Source: Mesobaculum littorinae
Lineage (GTDB): Bacteria > Pseudomonadota > Alphaproteobacteria > Rhodobacterales > Rhodobacteraceae
Direction: 5' to 3'
Length of the DNA: 64,000 bases
Assembly (NCBI RefSeq): GCF_004011175.1
Contig: NZ_RQXX01000006.1
Coordinates: forward strand, 112,673-176,672
Shown here: one piece after another, positions 57,414-64,000 of the stretch
Layout: every line of letters starts with the position of its first letter
Position numbering within the stretch: the first letter of the stretch is position 1
Notes under the pieces: model-generated
The model's database searches: none
The model's input: the letters and a program-made list of their open reading frames with translations, nothing else
Told to the model about the DNA's origin: nothing
Translations under genes and position numbers: made by a program

Positions 57414-57740
57414 CTAGTGCTGGGCCTCTTTCTCTTCGTGGCGCTTCGCGTCAGAAACCTGCTGCGCCTTCGCGTGCTCTTCACGCCACCGACGATCTTC
57501 CTCGATCATCGCGGGCGTCATGACTTCCCAGCGCTTGGTCTTCGACATCGGAGCGCATTCGCGAATGCGGACCTTATCGCCGATCTTGAACTGGTTCTCC
57601 GCGTCGTGGGCGCGGTATTTCTTCGATTTCCGGATCGTCTTTTTCAGAACCGGGTGCGTGAAGCGGCGCTCGACCGAAACGGTGACGGTCTGGGCGTTCG
57701 CGTCGCCGGTGACGACGCCTGCAAGGATACGCTTGGGCAT
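57414..57740 (-). CDS. rpsQ: 30S ribosomal protein S17
   Basis: 108 residues. The uS17 core ([21 protein letters not shown]...[20 protein letters not shown]) ends near residue 76; a charged helical tail of about 30 residues ([15 protein letters not shown]...EEKEAQH) follows that the enterobacterial protein lacks. Confidence 0.97.
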   Translation of the reverse strand: MPKRILAGVVTGDANAQTVTVSVERRFTHPVLKKTIRKSKKYRAHDAENQFKIGDKVRIRECAPMSKTKRWEVMTPAMIEEDRRWREEHAKAQQVSDAKRHEEKEAQH

Positions 57741-57744
57741 GGTC

Positions 57745-57957
57745 TCAGGCCTCCGCGGCCGCGCCAGCGGCCTTTTCGTTCAGGATCGTCTTAACCCGCG
57801 CGACATCGCGGCGGACGGTGCGCATGCGCGCGGTGTTCTCAAGCTGGCTGGTGGCCTGCTGGAAGCGGAGGTTGAACGCCTCCTTCTTCAGGGACACGAG
57901 CTGATCGCGCAGCTCGTCGGGCGTCTTGTTCCGAAGTTCATTGGCATCAAGTGCCAT
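57745..57957 (-). CDS. rpmC: 50S ribosomal protein L29
   Basis: 70 residues from ATG 57957; [20 protein letters not shown] and [19 protein letters not shown] are standard uL29. Separated from the upstream oxygenase gene by 190 bases, so it may have its own start of transcription. Confidence 0.97.
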   Translation of the reverse strand: MALDANELRNKTPDELRDQLVSLKKEAFNLRFQQATSQLENTARMRTVRRDVARVKTILNEKAAGAAAEA

Positions 57958-58093
57958 CGGCTTTCCTTTCAACATCACTGGAGGGCCCCCGCCTGCATGT
58001 GCGTGCAGGGTCACCCTATATCCGGTGGAGTCCGTGAGTGAGGCCCGCCCCTACATGGCTTCGCGCCCCATGGCAAGGGTCCCCGGCGCCCTA

Positions 58094-58109
58094 CCCCTTC
58101 AAAAAGGGG
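58094..58109 (-). terminator. small stem between the oxygenase gene and rpmC
   Basis: CCCCTT-CAAA-AAGGGG, six perfect pairs, in the middle of the 190-base gap. Weak; could be attenuation or leader structure for rpmC-rpsQ. Confidence 0.35.
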
Positions 58110-58148
58110 AAATCCGGCCAATCAAGTGGCCCGGCTCGGCCCCGGAGC

Positions 58149-58772
58149 TCACACCCACTTGTAATTGAAGCTGACACTGATTCGCTCATCCTCGGCCGTG
58201 TTCATCGGCACTTCGTGGCGGAGCCAGCTTTCCCACAACATAACGTCGCCCACTTCGGGCGTGACGTAGACGAAGCTGCGCAGGTCTTCGCGCCCGCCCT
58301 TCCGGCGGGGCGGCGCGGCCATCATCATCGCAAAGCGCGGGTCTTCGAACTTGATGGCCGACGTGCCCGTGGGCATCGACACGTAGGTGGTACCCGAGAT
58401 CACCGAGTGCGGGTGCAGGTGCGAGGAGTGCGTCCCCCCCTCGGGAAGAATGTTGATCCACAAATCCTCAAGCACCAGCTTCCCCTCGCCCAGGTCAAAC
58501 TCGACCTCGTCGGCGAAGGCGGCGACGTGGGCATCGAGCGCCTTTTCGACGGCGGCAAAAATCGGGAAACGCCAGCCAAGGTCGGTCAGCGACGCGTAGC
58601 TGGTATAGCCCGGATAGCCGTTTTCCTCGCACCAGTCCTGCCCGGCCTCGTCATCCTCGGCGATCGACAGGCAGGACGCGGCCAGTTCGTCGTAGTCGAC
58701 CGCCTGGGGCGCAAGGGCGTTCAGCTGCGCCCGGTAGAGGCGGGTGACGAAAAGGGACGAGATATCGGCCAT
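58149..58772 (-). CDS. 2OG-Fe(II) oxygenase-like protein (TIGR02466 type) next to rplP
   Basis: 207 residues of the double-stranded beta-helix oxygenase type (2OG-FeII_Oxy_5/TIGR02466-like). Likely iron ligands are His118 and His120 (SHLHPHSVISGTTYV) and His186 (SWLRHEV); Arg197 (ERISVSFN) would hold 2-oxoglutarate. DPR at 144-146 fits the family. It sits directly downstream of rplP, on the same strand, inside the ribosomal supercluster, behind a hairpin. The E. coli oxygenase YcfD hydroxylates L16, so a ribosomal substrate is an attractive inference; the fold family differs and it is untested. Confidence 0.82.
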   Translation of the reverse strand: MADISSLFVTRLYRAQLNALAPQAVDYDELAASCLSIAEDDEAGQDWCEENGYPGYTSYASLTDLGWRFPIFAAVEKALDAHVAAFADEVEFDLGEGKLVLEDLWINILPEGGTHSSHLHPHSVISGTTYVSMPTGTSAIKFEDPRFAMMMAAPPRRKGGREDLRSFVYVTPEVGDVMLWESWLRHEVPMNTAEDERISVSFNYKWV

Positions 58773-58810
58773 TGCGGATCTCCGGTGGGATCAGGGGGCG
58801 GAAATGAGAG

Positions 58811-58838
58811 AGGCCCCCGCCATGTCCGGCGGGGGCCT
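58811..58838 (-). terminator. strong 11-bp stem between rplP and the oxygenase gene
   Basis: AGGCCCCCGCC / GGCGGGGGCCT with a 6-nt loop, followed on the minus strand by CTCTCTCATTT. It probably ends or attenuates the S10-type transcript after rplP. Confidence 0.65.
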
Positions 58839-58883
58839 TATCGGTCTTGACCTTGGCATCGGCCGCTTGTCGCGGCCCGGTGC

Positions 58884-59297
58884 TTACCAGTCTTCGCGGG
58901 CGACGGTGCGGGTCTTGATCGGCAGCTTCATCGCGGCGAGGCGAAGAGCCTCGATCGCGACGGCTTCCGACACGCCGTCGATTTCGAACATCACGCGGCC
59001 CGGCTTGACCTTGGCGGTCCAGCGGTCGACGGAGCCCTTACCTTTACCCATCCGCACCTCGATCGGCTTGGCCGTCACGGGGACGTCGGGGAAGATCCGG
59101 ATCCAGACCCGGCCCTGACGCTTCATGTGACGCGTCATGGCCCGGCGGGCGGCTTCGATCTGGCGCGCTGTGATGCGCTCAGGCTCGACCGCCTTCAGTC
59201 CGAAGGTGCCGAAGTTCAGGTCAGACCCGCCCTTCGCCTCGCCGCTGATGCGGCCCTTGAACTGCTTGCGGAATTTCGTGCGCTTTGGTTGCAGCAT
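58884..59297 (-). CDS. rplP: 50S ribosomal protein L16
   Basis: 137 residues; [16 protein letters not shown] and [16 protein letters not shown] are standard uL16. Arg82 (EVRMGKGKG) corresponds to the Arg81 hydroxylated by YcfD in E. coli. Followed by a hairpin and the oxygenase gene. Confidence 0.98.
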   Translation of the reverse strand: MLQPKRTKFRKQFKGRISGEAKGGSDLNFGTFGLKAVEPERITARQIEAARRAMTRHMKRQGRVWIRIFPDVPVTAKPIEVRMGKGKGSVDRWTAKVKPGRVMFEIDGVSEAVAIEALRLAAMKLPIKTRTVAREDW

Positions 59298-59309
59298 CTG
59301 ATCTACTCC

Positions 59310-60011
59310 TTACCGCCGGCCGCCGCGCGGAGCGGGACCTTCCTGGAGCTCCGCCTGGCGACGGTCCCGAGCGGACGGATCGTGCTCGAGGATCTCACCT
59401 TTGAAGATCCAGACCTTCACACCGATGATCCCGTAGGGGGTCATGGCTTCGGCCGTGGCGTAATCGATATCGGCGCGCAGGGTGTGCAGCGGCACACGAC
59501 CTTCACGATACCACTCGGTCCGCGCGATCTCGGCGCCGCCGAGGCGGCCCGCGACGTTCACACGGATGCCCAGGGCGCCCATGCGCATGGCGTTCTGCAC
59601 CGACCGCTTCATCGCGCGGCGGAAGCTGACGCGACGCTCAAGCTGCTGCGCGATCGACTCGGCAACCAGCTGACCATCGAGTTCGGGCTTGCGGACCTCG
59701 ACGATGTTGAGGTGCAGCTCGCTCGACGTCATCTTGGCAAGCTTGCGACGCAGGACTTCGATGTCCGCGCCTTTCTTGCCGATGATGACACCCGGACGGG
59801 CGGTGTGGATGGTGACGCGGCACTTGCGGTGCGGACGCTCGATGATGACCTTCGAGACGCCGGCCTGCTTGCACTCGGTCTTGATGAATTCGCGGATCTT
59901 GATGTCTTCCAGCAGAAGATCACCGTAATCCTTGGTATCGGCATACCAGCGGCTGTCCCAGGTGCGGTTGACCTGGAGCCGCATGCCGATCGGGTTGACC
60001 TTCTGACCCAT
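59310..60011 (-). CDS. rpsC: 30S ribosomal protein S3
   Basis: 233 residues; [24 protein letters not shown], the KH-domain [17 protein letters not shown] and FKGEILEHD are standard uS3. Start overlaps the rplV stop by one base (TAATG). Confidence 0.98.
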   Translation of the reverse strand: MGQKVNPIGMRLQVNRTWDSRWYADTKDYGDLLLEDIKIREFIKTECKQAGVSKVIIERPHRKCRVTIHTARPGVIIGKKGADIEVLRRKLAKMTSSELHLNIVEVRKPELDGQLVAESIAQQLERRVSFRRAMKRSVQNAMRMGALGIRVNVAGRLGGAEIARTEWYREGRVPLHTLRADIDYATAEAMTPYGIIGVKVWIFKGEILEHDPSARDRRQAELQEGPAPRGGRR

Positions 60012-60391
60012 TACGCTTGCTCCTCGACCTGGCGGACCTTGATGGTGAGTTCCGAGAACGGCTTGTTGATCCGGCCGAACCGACCACGGGCACGGGGCTT
60101 GCCGCGCTTCATGACGAGGTTCTTGCCGACATAGGCCTCGGCGACCACCAGCTCATCGACATCCAAGTTATGGTTGTTCTCGGCGTTGGCGATCGCGGAC
60201 TGAAGGCACTTGCGCACGTCATCCGAGATCCGACGCTTCGAGAACATCAGATCGGACAGCGCTTTCTCGACCTTCTTGCCGCGGATCAGCGCAGCGACGA
60301 GGTTCAGCTTCTGCGGGCTCGTGCGAAGCATACGGATCTTGGCCATCGCTTCGTTTTCGGCCACGCGGCGGGGGTTCTTTTCCTTGCCCAT
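60011..60391 (-). CDS. rplV: 50S ribosomal protein L22
   Basis: 126 residues; [22 protein letters not shown] and [23 protein letters not shown] are standard uL22. Confidence 0.98.
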   Translation of the reverse strand: MGKEKNPRRVAENEAMAKIRMLRTSPQKLNLVAALIRGKKVEKALSDLMFSKRRISDDVRKCLQSAIANAENNHNLDVDELVVAEAYVGKNLVMKRGKPRARGRFGRINKPFSELTIKVRQVEEQA

Positions 60392-60394
60392 GAC

Positions 60395-60673
60395 TTACTT
60401 CCGCTTCGCTTTCTTGTCGGCGGCGTGACCGTAGTAGGTCCGCGTCGGGGCGTATTCCCCGAACTTCTGGCCGATCATGTCCTCGGAGACGTTCACCGGG
60501 ATATGCTTGTGGCCATTATAGACGCCGAAGGTGAGGCCCACGAACTGGGGCAGGATCGTCGAACGGCGCGACCAGATCTTGATGACCTCGTTGCGGCCCG
60601 ACTCACGGGTTTTTTCGGCCTTCTTCAGGACATAAGAGTCGACGAAGGGGCCCTTCCAGACAGAACGCGACAT
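60395..60673 (-). CDS. rpsS: 30S ribosomal protein S19
   Basis: 92 residues; [20 protein letters not shown] and [23 protein letters not shown] are standard uS19. Confidence 0.98.
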   Translation of the reverse strand: MSRSVWKGPFVDSYVLKKAEKTRESGRNEVIKIWSRRSTILPQFVGLTFGVYNGHKHIPVNVSEDMIGQKFGEYAPTRTYYGHAADKKAKRK

Positions 60674-60676
60674 CTA

Positions 60677-61519
60677 TTAGCGCCCTTTCTTCTTGGCGTG
60701 ACGCGAGCGGATGATCAGCTTCGACGACGCCTTGTTCTTGTCACGGGTGCGCGCACCCTTCGTGGGCTTGCCCCAGGGGGTGACCGGGTGACGGCCGCCC
60801 GAGGTGCGCCCCTCACCACCGCCGTGCGGGTGGTCGATCGGGTTCATCACCACGCCGCGGACCGAAGGACGCTTGCCGTAGTGGCGGTTGCGCCCGGCCT
60901 TGCCGAGGTTCTGGTTGCTGTTGTCGGGGTTCGACACGGCACCGATGGTCGCCATGCATTCCTGACGCACCATGCGTAGTTCGCCCGAGGACAGGCGGAT
61001 CTGGGCATAGCCGCCGTCACGGCCGACGAACTGGGCGTAGGTGCCCGCCGCACGGGCGATCTGGCCGCCCTTGCCGGGCTTCAGTTCGATGTTGTGAACG
61101 ATCGTCCCGATCGGCATGCCCGAGAAGGGCATCGCGTTGCCGGGTTTCACGTCGACCTTGGCGCCGGCGATGATCTTGTCGCCGATGGCCAAACGCTGCG
61201 GCGCGAGGATGTAGGCCTGCTCGCCGTCAGTGTACTGGATCAGCGCGATGAACGCAGTGCGGTTGGGGTCATATTCGATCCGGGCCACGACGGCCTCGAT
61301 ATCGCGCTTGGTGCGCCGAAAATCGACCACGCGGTAAAGACGCTTCGCGCCACCGCCGCGGCGGCGCATCGTGATCCGTCCGGTGTTGTTCCGGCCGCCG
61401 TTCTTGGTCAGACCCTCGGTGAGGGATTTGACCGGGCGCCCTTTCCAAAGCTCCGAACGGTCGATCAGCACCAGCCCGCGCTGGCCCGGCGTCGTCGGAT
61501 TGTACGACTTGAGTGCCAT
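60677..61519 (-). CDS. rplB: 50S ribosomal protein L2
   Basis: 280 residues from ATG 61519; [42 protein letters not shown] and [10 protein letters not shown], which holds the conserved peptidyl-transferase His, are standard uL2. A 153-base gap with a hairpin precedes it. Confidence 0.98.
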   Translation of the reverse strand: MALKSYNPTTPGQRGLVLIDRSELWKGRPVKSLTEGLTKNGGRNNTGRITMRRRGGGAKRLYRVVDFRRTKRDIEAVVARIEYDPNRTAFIALIQYTDGEQAYILAPQRLAIGDKIIAGAKVDVKPGNAMPFSGMPIGTIVHNIELKPGKGGQIARAAGTYAQFVGRDGGYAQIRLSSGELRMVRQECMATIGAVSNPDNSNQNLGKAGRNRHYGKRPSVRGVVMNPIDHPHGGGEGRTSGGRHPVTPWGKPTKGARTRDKNKASSKLIIRSRHAKKKGR

Positions 61520-61626
61520 GCTTTCTGTCTTCCGTCTGCTTCGCGGCCCGTTGCCGGGCCAGTTAGGGAAAGGCGCGTCCGAAAACGCGCCCGTCGTCCG
61601 TGCGGAGGGGTCCTCCGACAATGCGG

Positions 61627-61655
61627 CCGGCCCCGGAGGGGTGCTCCGGGGCCGG
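61627..61655 (-). terminator. perfect 11-bp stem between rplW and rplB
   Basis: CCGGCCCCGGA / TCCGGGGCCGG with a 7-nt loop, just past the rplW stop. No T-run, so more likely a processing or attenuation stem. Confidence 0.55.
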
Positions 61656-61672
61656 TGCGATGGGGCTGCGTA

Positions 61673-61969
61673 TTACAGACCCGTAGTCACGTCAATCGTG
61701 TTGCCCTCTTCGAGCGTCACGTAGGCTTTCTTGACGTCCGAGCGGCGGCCGCTCATGCCACGGAACCGTTTGGTCTTGCCCTTGGTGATGGTGGTGTTGA
61801 CCGCCTTCACCTTCACGCCGAACAGCTCTTCTACCGCCTGCTTGATCTGCGGCTTCGAGCTGTCGATCGCGACCTCGAAGACCACGGCGCCGGCTTCCGA
61901 CGCCATCGTCGCCTTCTCGGTGATCACGGGCTTGCGGATCACGTCGTAATGTTCGGGCTTCGCGGTCAT
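61673..61969 (-). CDS. rplW: 50S ribosomal protein L23
   Basis: 98 residues; [16 protein letters not shown] and [22 protein letters not shown] are standard uL23. Overlaps rplD by 4 nt. Confidence 0.98.
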   Translation of the reverse strand: MTAKPEHYDVIRKPVITEKATMASEAGAVVFEVAIDSSKPQIKQAVEELFGVKVKAVNTTITKGKTKRFRGMSGRRSDVKKAYVTLEEGNTIDVTTGL

Positions 61970-62586
61970 TTCAGGCGCTCCTCAAGGGCTTCGACAGCCG
62001 CCTTCGTGAGCACGAGCGTGTCACGACGCAGGATGTCGTAGACGTTCGCCCCCATCGAGGGCAGGACGTCCAGTCCGTCGATGTTGGCGGCGGCCCGGGC
62101 GAAGTTCTCGTTCACCTGGGCACCGTCGATGATGAGGGCCCGCTTCCACCCCAGCGCCGCGACCTGCTTGGCCAGCGCGCCGGTCTTGGCTTCGCCCGCG
62201 ACGGCCTCGTCAAGAACGACGAGGTTGCCCGAGGCGGCCTTTGCCGACAGCGCGTGCTTCAGACCCAGCTTGCGGAACTTCTTGGGAAGCTCGTGGGCGT
62301 GGCTGCGGGGCGTGGGGCCCTTGTAGATACCACCCTTGCGGAAGATCGGCGCGTTGCGGTCACCGTGACGGGCGCCGCCGGTGCCTTTCTGGCGATAGAT
62401 CTTCTTGGTCGAGTACGAGGTTTCGCCCCGCGTCTTGACCTTGTGGGTGCCCTGCTGCGTGCGCGCACGCTGCCAGCGCACGACACGGTGCAGGATGTCG
62501 GCGCGCGGCTCGAGCCCGAAGATCTCGTCTCCGAGATCGACCGAGCCGGCCGATCCGCCGTCCAGCTTGATCACGTCGAGTTTCAT
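61966..62586 (-). CDS. rplD: 50S ribosomal protein L4
   Basis: 206 residues; [35 protein letters not shown] and [19 protein letters not shown] are standard uL4. In E. coli L4 autoregulates the S10 operon. Overlaps rplC by 4 nt. Confidence 0.98.
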   Translation of the reverse strand: MKLDVIKLDGGSAGSVDLGDEIFGLEPRADILHRVVRWQRARTQQGTHKVKTRGETSYSTKKIYRQKGTGGARHGDRNAPIFRKGGIYKGPTPRSHAHELPKKFRKLGLKHALSAKAASGNLVVLDEAVAGEAKTGALAKQVAALGWKRALIIDGAQVNENFARAAANIDGLDVLPSMGANVYDILRRDTLVLTKAAVEALEERLK

Positions 62587-63449
62587 TCCTCGCCATCCTT
62601 CTTCTCGGTGCCTTCGCCTTCGGCGTTGTCCGACGCGATGTCGGCTTCGGCCTCTTTCAGCGCGGCTTCTTCCTGGGCGGCCTGCTCGGCGGCCAGACGC
62701 TCGGCTTCCGCGGCCTCGGCGGCTGCGGCTTCCTCGGCGGCGGCCTGGGCGGCCTTCTCGGCCTCTTCAGCGGCCGACTTCAGCGCGGCGGGGTAGATCA
62801 CGTTTTCCGGGATCGGCTTCTTCACCGCATCCTTGATCGTGACCCAGCCACCCTTGGAGCCAGGGACGGCACCCTTGACCATGATCAGGCCACGCGTCGC
62901 ATCGGTACGGACGACCTGCAGGTTCTGCGTGGTCACGCGGGCAGCGCCCATGTGGCCGGCCATCTTCTTGCCCTTGAACACCTTGCCGGGGTCCTGACAC
63001 TGGCCGGTCGAGCCGTGCGAGCGGTGGCTGATTGACACGCCGTGCGTGGCGCGCAGGCCGCCGAAGTTGTGCCGCTTCATGGCACCGGCAAAGCCCTTAC
63101 CGATCGAGGTGCCCGAGACATCCACGAACTGGCCTTCGAAGTAGTGGTTGGCGGTGATTTCCTCGCCCACCCCGATCAGGTTCTCGGGGGCGACGCGGAA
63201 CTCCGCGATCTTGCGCTTGGGCTCGACCTTGGCGGCGGCGAAGACGCCGCGCATCGGGGCCGAGGTCCGCTTGGCCTTGGCCGTACCGGCACCCAGCTGA
63301 ACGGCATTGTAGCCGTCGCGGTCGCTGGTGCGCTGAGCCACAACCTGCAGCTTGTCCAGCTGCAGCACGGTCACGGGCACCTGCTTGCCGTCTTCGAGAA
63401 ACAGCCGGGTCATCCCGACTTTCTTGGCGATCACTCCGGAACGCAGCAT
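62583..63449 (-). CDS. rplC: 50S ribosomal protein L3 with Ala/Glu-rich C-terminal extension
   Basis: 288 residues. The uL3 core ([17 protein letters not shown]..., [40 protein letters not shown]) ends near residue 218; about 70 residues of Ala/Glu-rich, probably helical sequence ([26 protein letters not shown]...) follow. The usual bacterial protein is about 205-215 residues. Confidence 0.97.
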   Translation of the reverse strand: MLRSGVIAKKVGMTRLFLEDGKQVPVTVLQLDKLQVVAQRTSDRDGYNAVQLGAGTAKAKRTSAPMRGVFAAAKVEPKRKIAEFRVAPENLIGVGEEITANHYFEGQFVDVSGTSIGKGFAGAMKRHNFGGLRATHGVSISHRSHGSTGQCQDPGKVFKGKKMAGHMGAARVTTQNLQVVRTDATRGLIMVKGAVPGSKGGWVTIKDAVKKPIPENVIYPAALKSAAEEAEKAAQAAAEEAAAAEAAEAERLAAEQAAQEEAALKEAEADIASDNAEGEGTEKKDGEE

Positions 63450-63462
63450 AAGTGTGCCCTCC

Positions 63463-63777
63463 TCAGACCTTGATTTCGACGTCGACGCCGGCGGCGAGGT
63501 CGAGCTTCATCAGCGCGTCCACCGTCTGCGGGGTCGGATCCACGATGTCGAGCAGCCGCTTGTGGGTGCGGATCTCGAACTGGTCGCGGGATTTCTTGTC
63601 GATGTGGGGACCGCGAAGGACCGTGAACTTCTCGATCTTGTTCGGAAGCGGGATGGGCCCGCGCACCTGAGCGCCGGTGCGCTTGGCGGTATTCACGATC
63701 TCCTGCGTGCTGGCGTCGAGCACGCGGTAATCGAACGCCTTCAGGCGAATACGGATGTTCTGACTGGCCACTGCCAT
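63463..63777 (-). CDS. rpsJ: 30S ribosomal protein S10
   Basis: 104 residues from ATG 63777; [38 protein letters not shown] is standard uS10. First gene of the ribosomal supercluster in this window; the longer frame upstream is leader sequence. Confidence 0.98.
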   Translation of the reverse strand: MAVASQNIRIRLKAFDYRVLDASTQEIVNTAKRTGAQVRGPIPLPNKIEKFTVLRGPHIDKKSRDQFEIRTHKRLLDIVDPTPQTVDALMKLDLAAGVDVEIKV

Positions 63778-64000
63778 TGTCTCGGCCTTTCGTAGGCTGT
63801 CGGAAAGTCGAGAGGTGGAGACGGCCTCATGCCACCCCCACGTCGGACCTTTTTTTGAATCGGCCCCGCAACCCGCGGCGCGCACTGGTGCGCGCGTCCT
63901 GCGGCGCGGTGGTGTCTTCTGCCCCAGTGCGACGGCGCATGCAAGCAGGCGCATCGCCATTTGCAGGGCAAAAGGGTGCGTGCCGAGGCACGCACCCCCT
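63778..64000 (-). promoter_or_regulatory. rpsJ leader region with dyad
   Basis: No gene. A GCGCGCAC-TG-GTGCGCGC dyad at 63878-63895 and a run of seven A on the minus strand near 63855 lie upstream of rpsJ. An S10-type regulatory leader is possible but its structure was not shown. Confidence 0.4.
63974..63997 (-). terminator. terminator of the gene beyond the right edge
   Basis: GGGTGCGTGC / GCACGCACCC with a 4-nt loop, read on the minus strand into TTTTGCC. It ends the minus-strand gene upstream of rpsJ, often tuf or fusA in this order, so rpsJ has its own promoter. Confidence 0.7.

Overview
The window is high-GC DNA from an alphaproteobacterium of the Rhodobacterales (Rhodobacter/Roseobacter group). 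The evidence is gene order: rpmH-rnpA-yidD-ttcA-yidC-engB-argB, an aapJQMP amino-acid transporter, and an rpsJ-to-rplQ supercluster with adk after secY and no rpsD before rpoA. No genus is claimed. The sequence falls into an accessory half (1 to about 26.2 kb) and a core half (26.3 to 64 kb), with tRNA-Arg(ACG) at the border.

Accessory half. A partial zinc alcohol dehydrogenase diverges from an Lrp/AsnC regulator. An acyl-CoA operon on the minus strand follows: acetoacetyl-CoA synthetase, an SCP2/thiolase-fold enzyme without the usual nucleophilic Cys, a DUF35 Zn-ribbon/OB protein, a MaoC hydratase and an MFS transporter. Facing it are a broken short-chain-fatty-acid transporter gene, a TetR regulator and an acetyl-CoA acetyltransferase. 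Three copies of a TATACCG-TT-CGGTATA-like dyad lie before the synthetase, the broken transporter and the thiolase, which suggests one TetR regulon for acetoacetate and short-chain acyl use. From 21.5 down to 9.8 kb runs a long minus-strand catabolic operon: GntR regulator, SDR, class II aldolase, sugar-type ABC importer, PfkB kinase, second SDR, flavin monooxygenase and aldehyde dehydrogenase. Its substrate cannot be read from sequence. Between 21.7 and 25.7 kb lies debris of IS5- and IS3-type elements and two LysR fragments, around intact LysE, ABM-domain, membrane-protein and MarR genes.

Core half. A TVP38 membrane protein, a disulfide oxidoreductase and an orphan histidine kinase form one unit. 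The plus-strand cluster rpmH, rnpA, yidD, ttcA, an EAL phosphodiesterase, yidC, engB, argB and a SixA-like phosphatase follows. Next, on the minus strand, come aapJQMP, an ATP12 chaperone, a HAD phosphatase, an RluA-family pseudouridine synthase, crcB and rarA.

From 46.9 kb to the end, transcribed right to left, is the ribosomal supercluster: rpsJ, rplC, rplD, rplW, rplB, rpsS, rplV, rpsC, rplP, [2OG-Fe oxygenase], rpmC, rpsQ, rplN, rplX, rplE, rpsN, rpsH, rplF, rplR, rpsE, rpmD, [opposite-strand MDR oxidoreductase], rplO, secY, adk, rpsM, rpsK, rpoA, rplQ. Three things stand out: an oxygenase gene directly downstream of rplP (uL16), a reverse-strand oxidoreductase with a bidirectional terminator that splits the spc operon, and GC-rich hairpins in many intergenic gaps.
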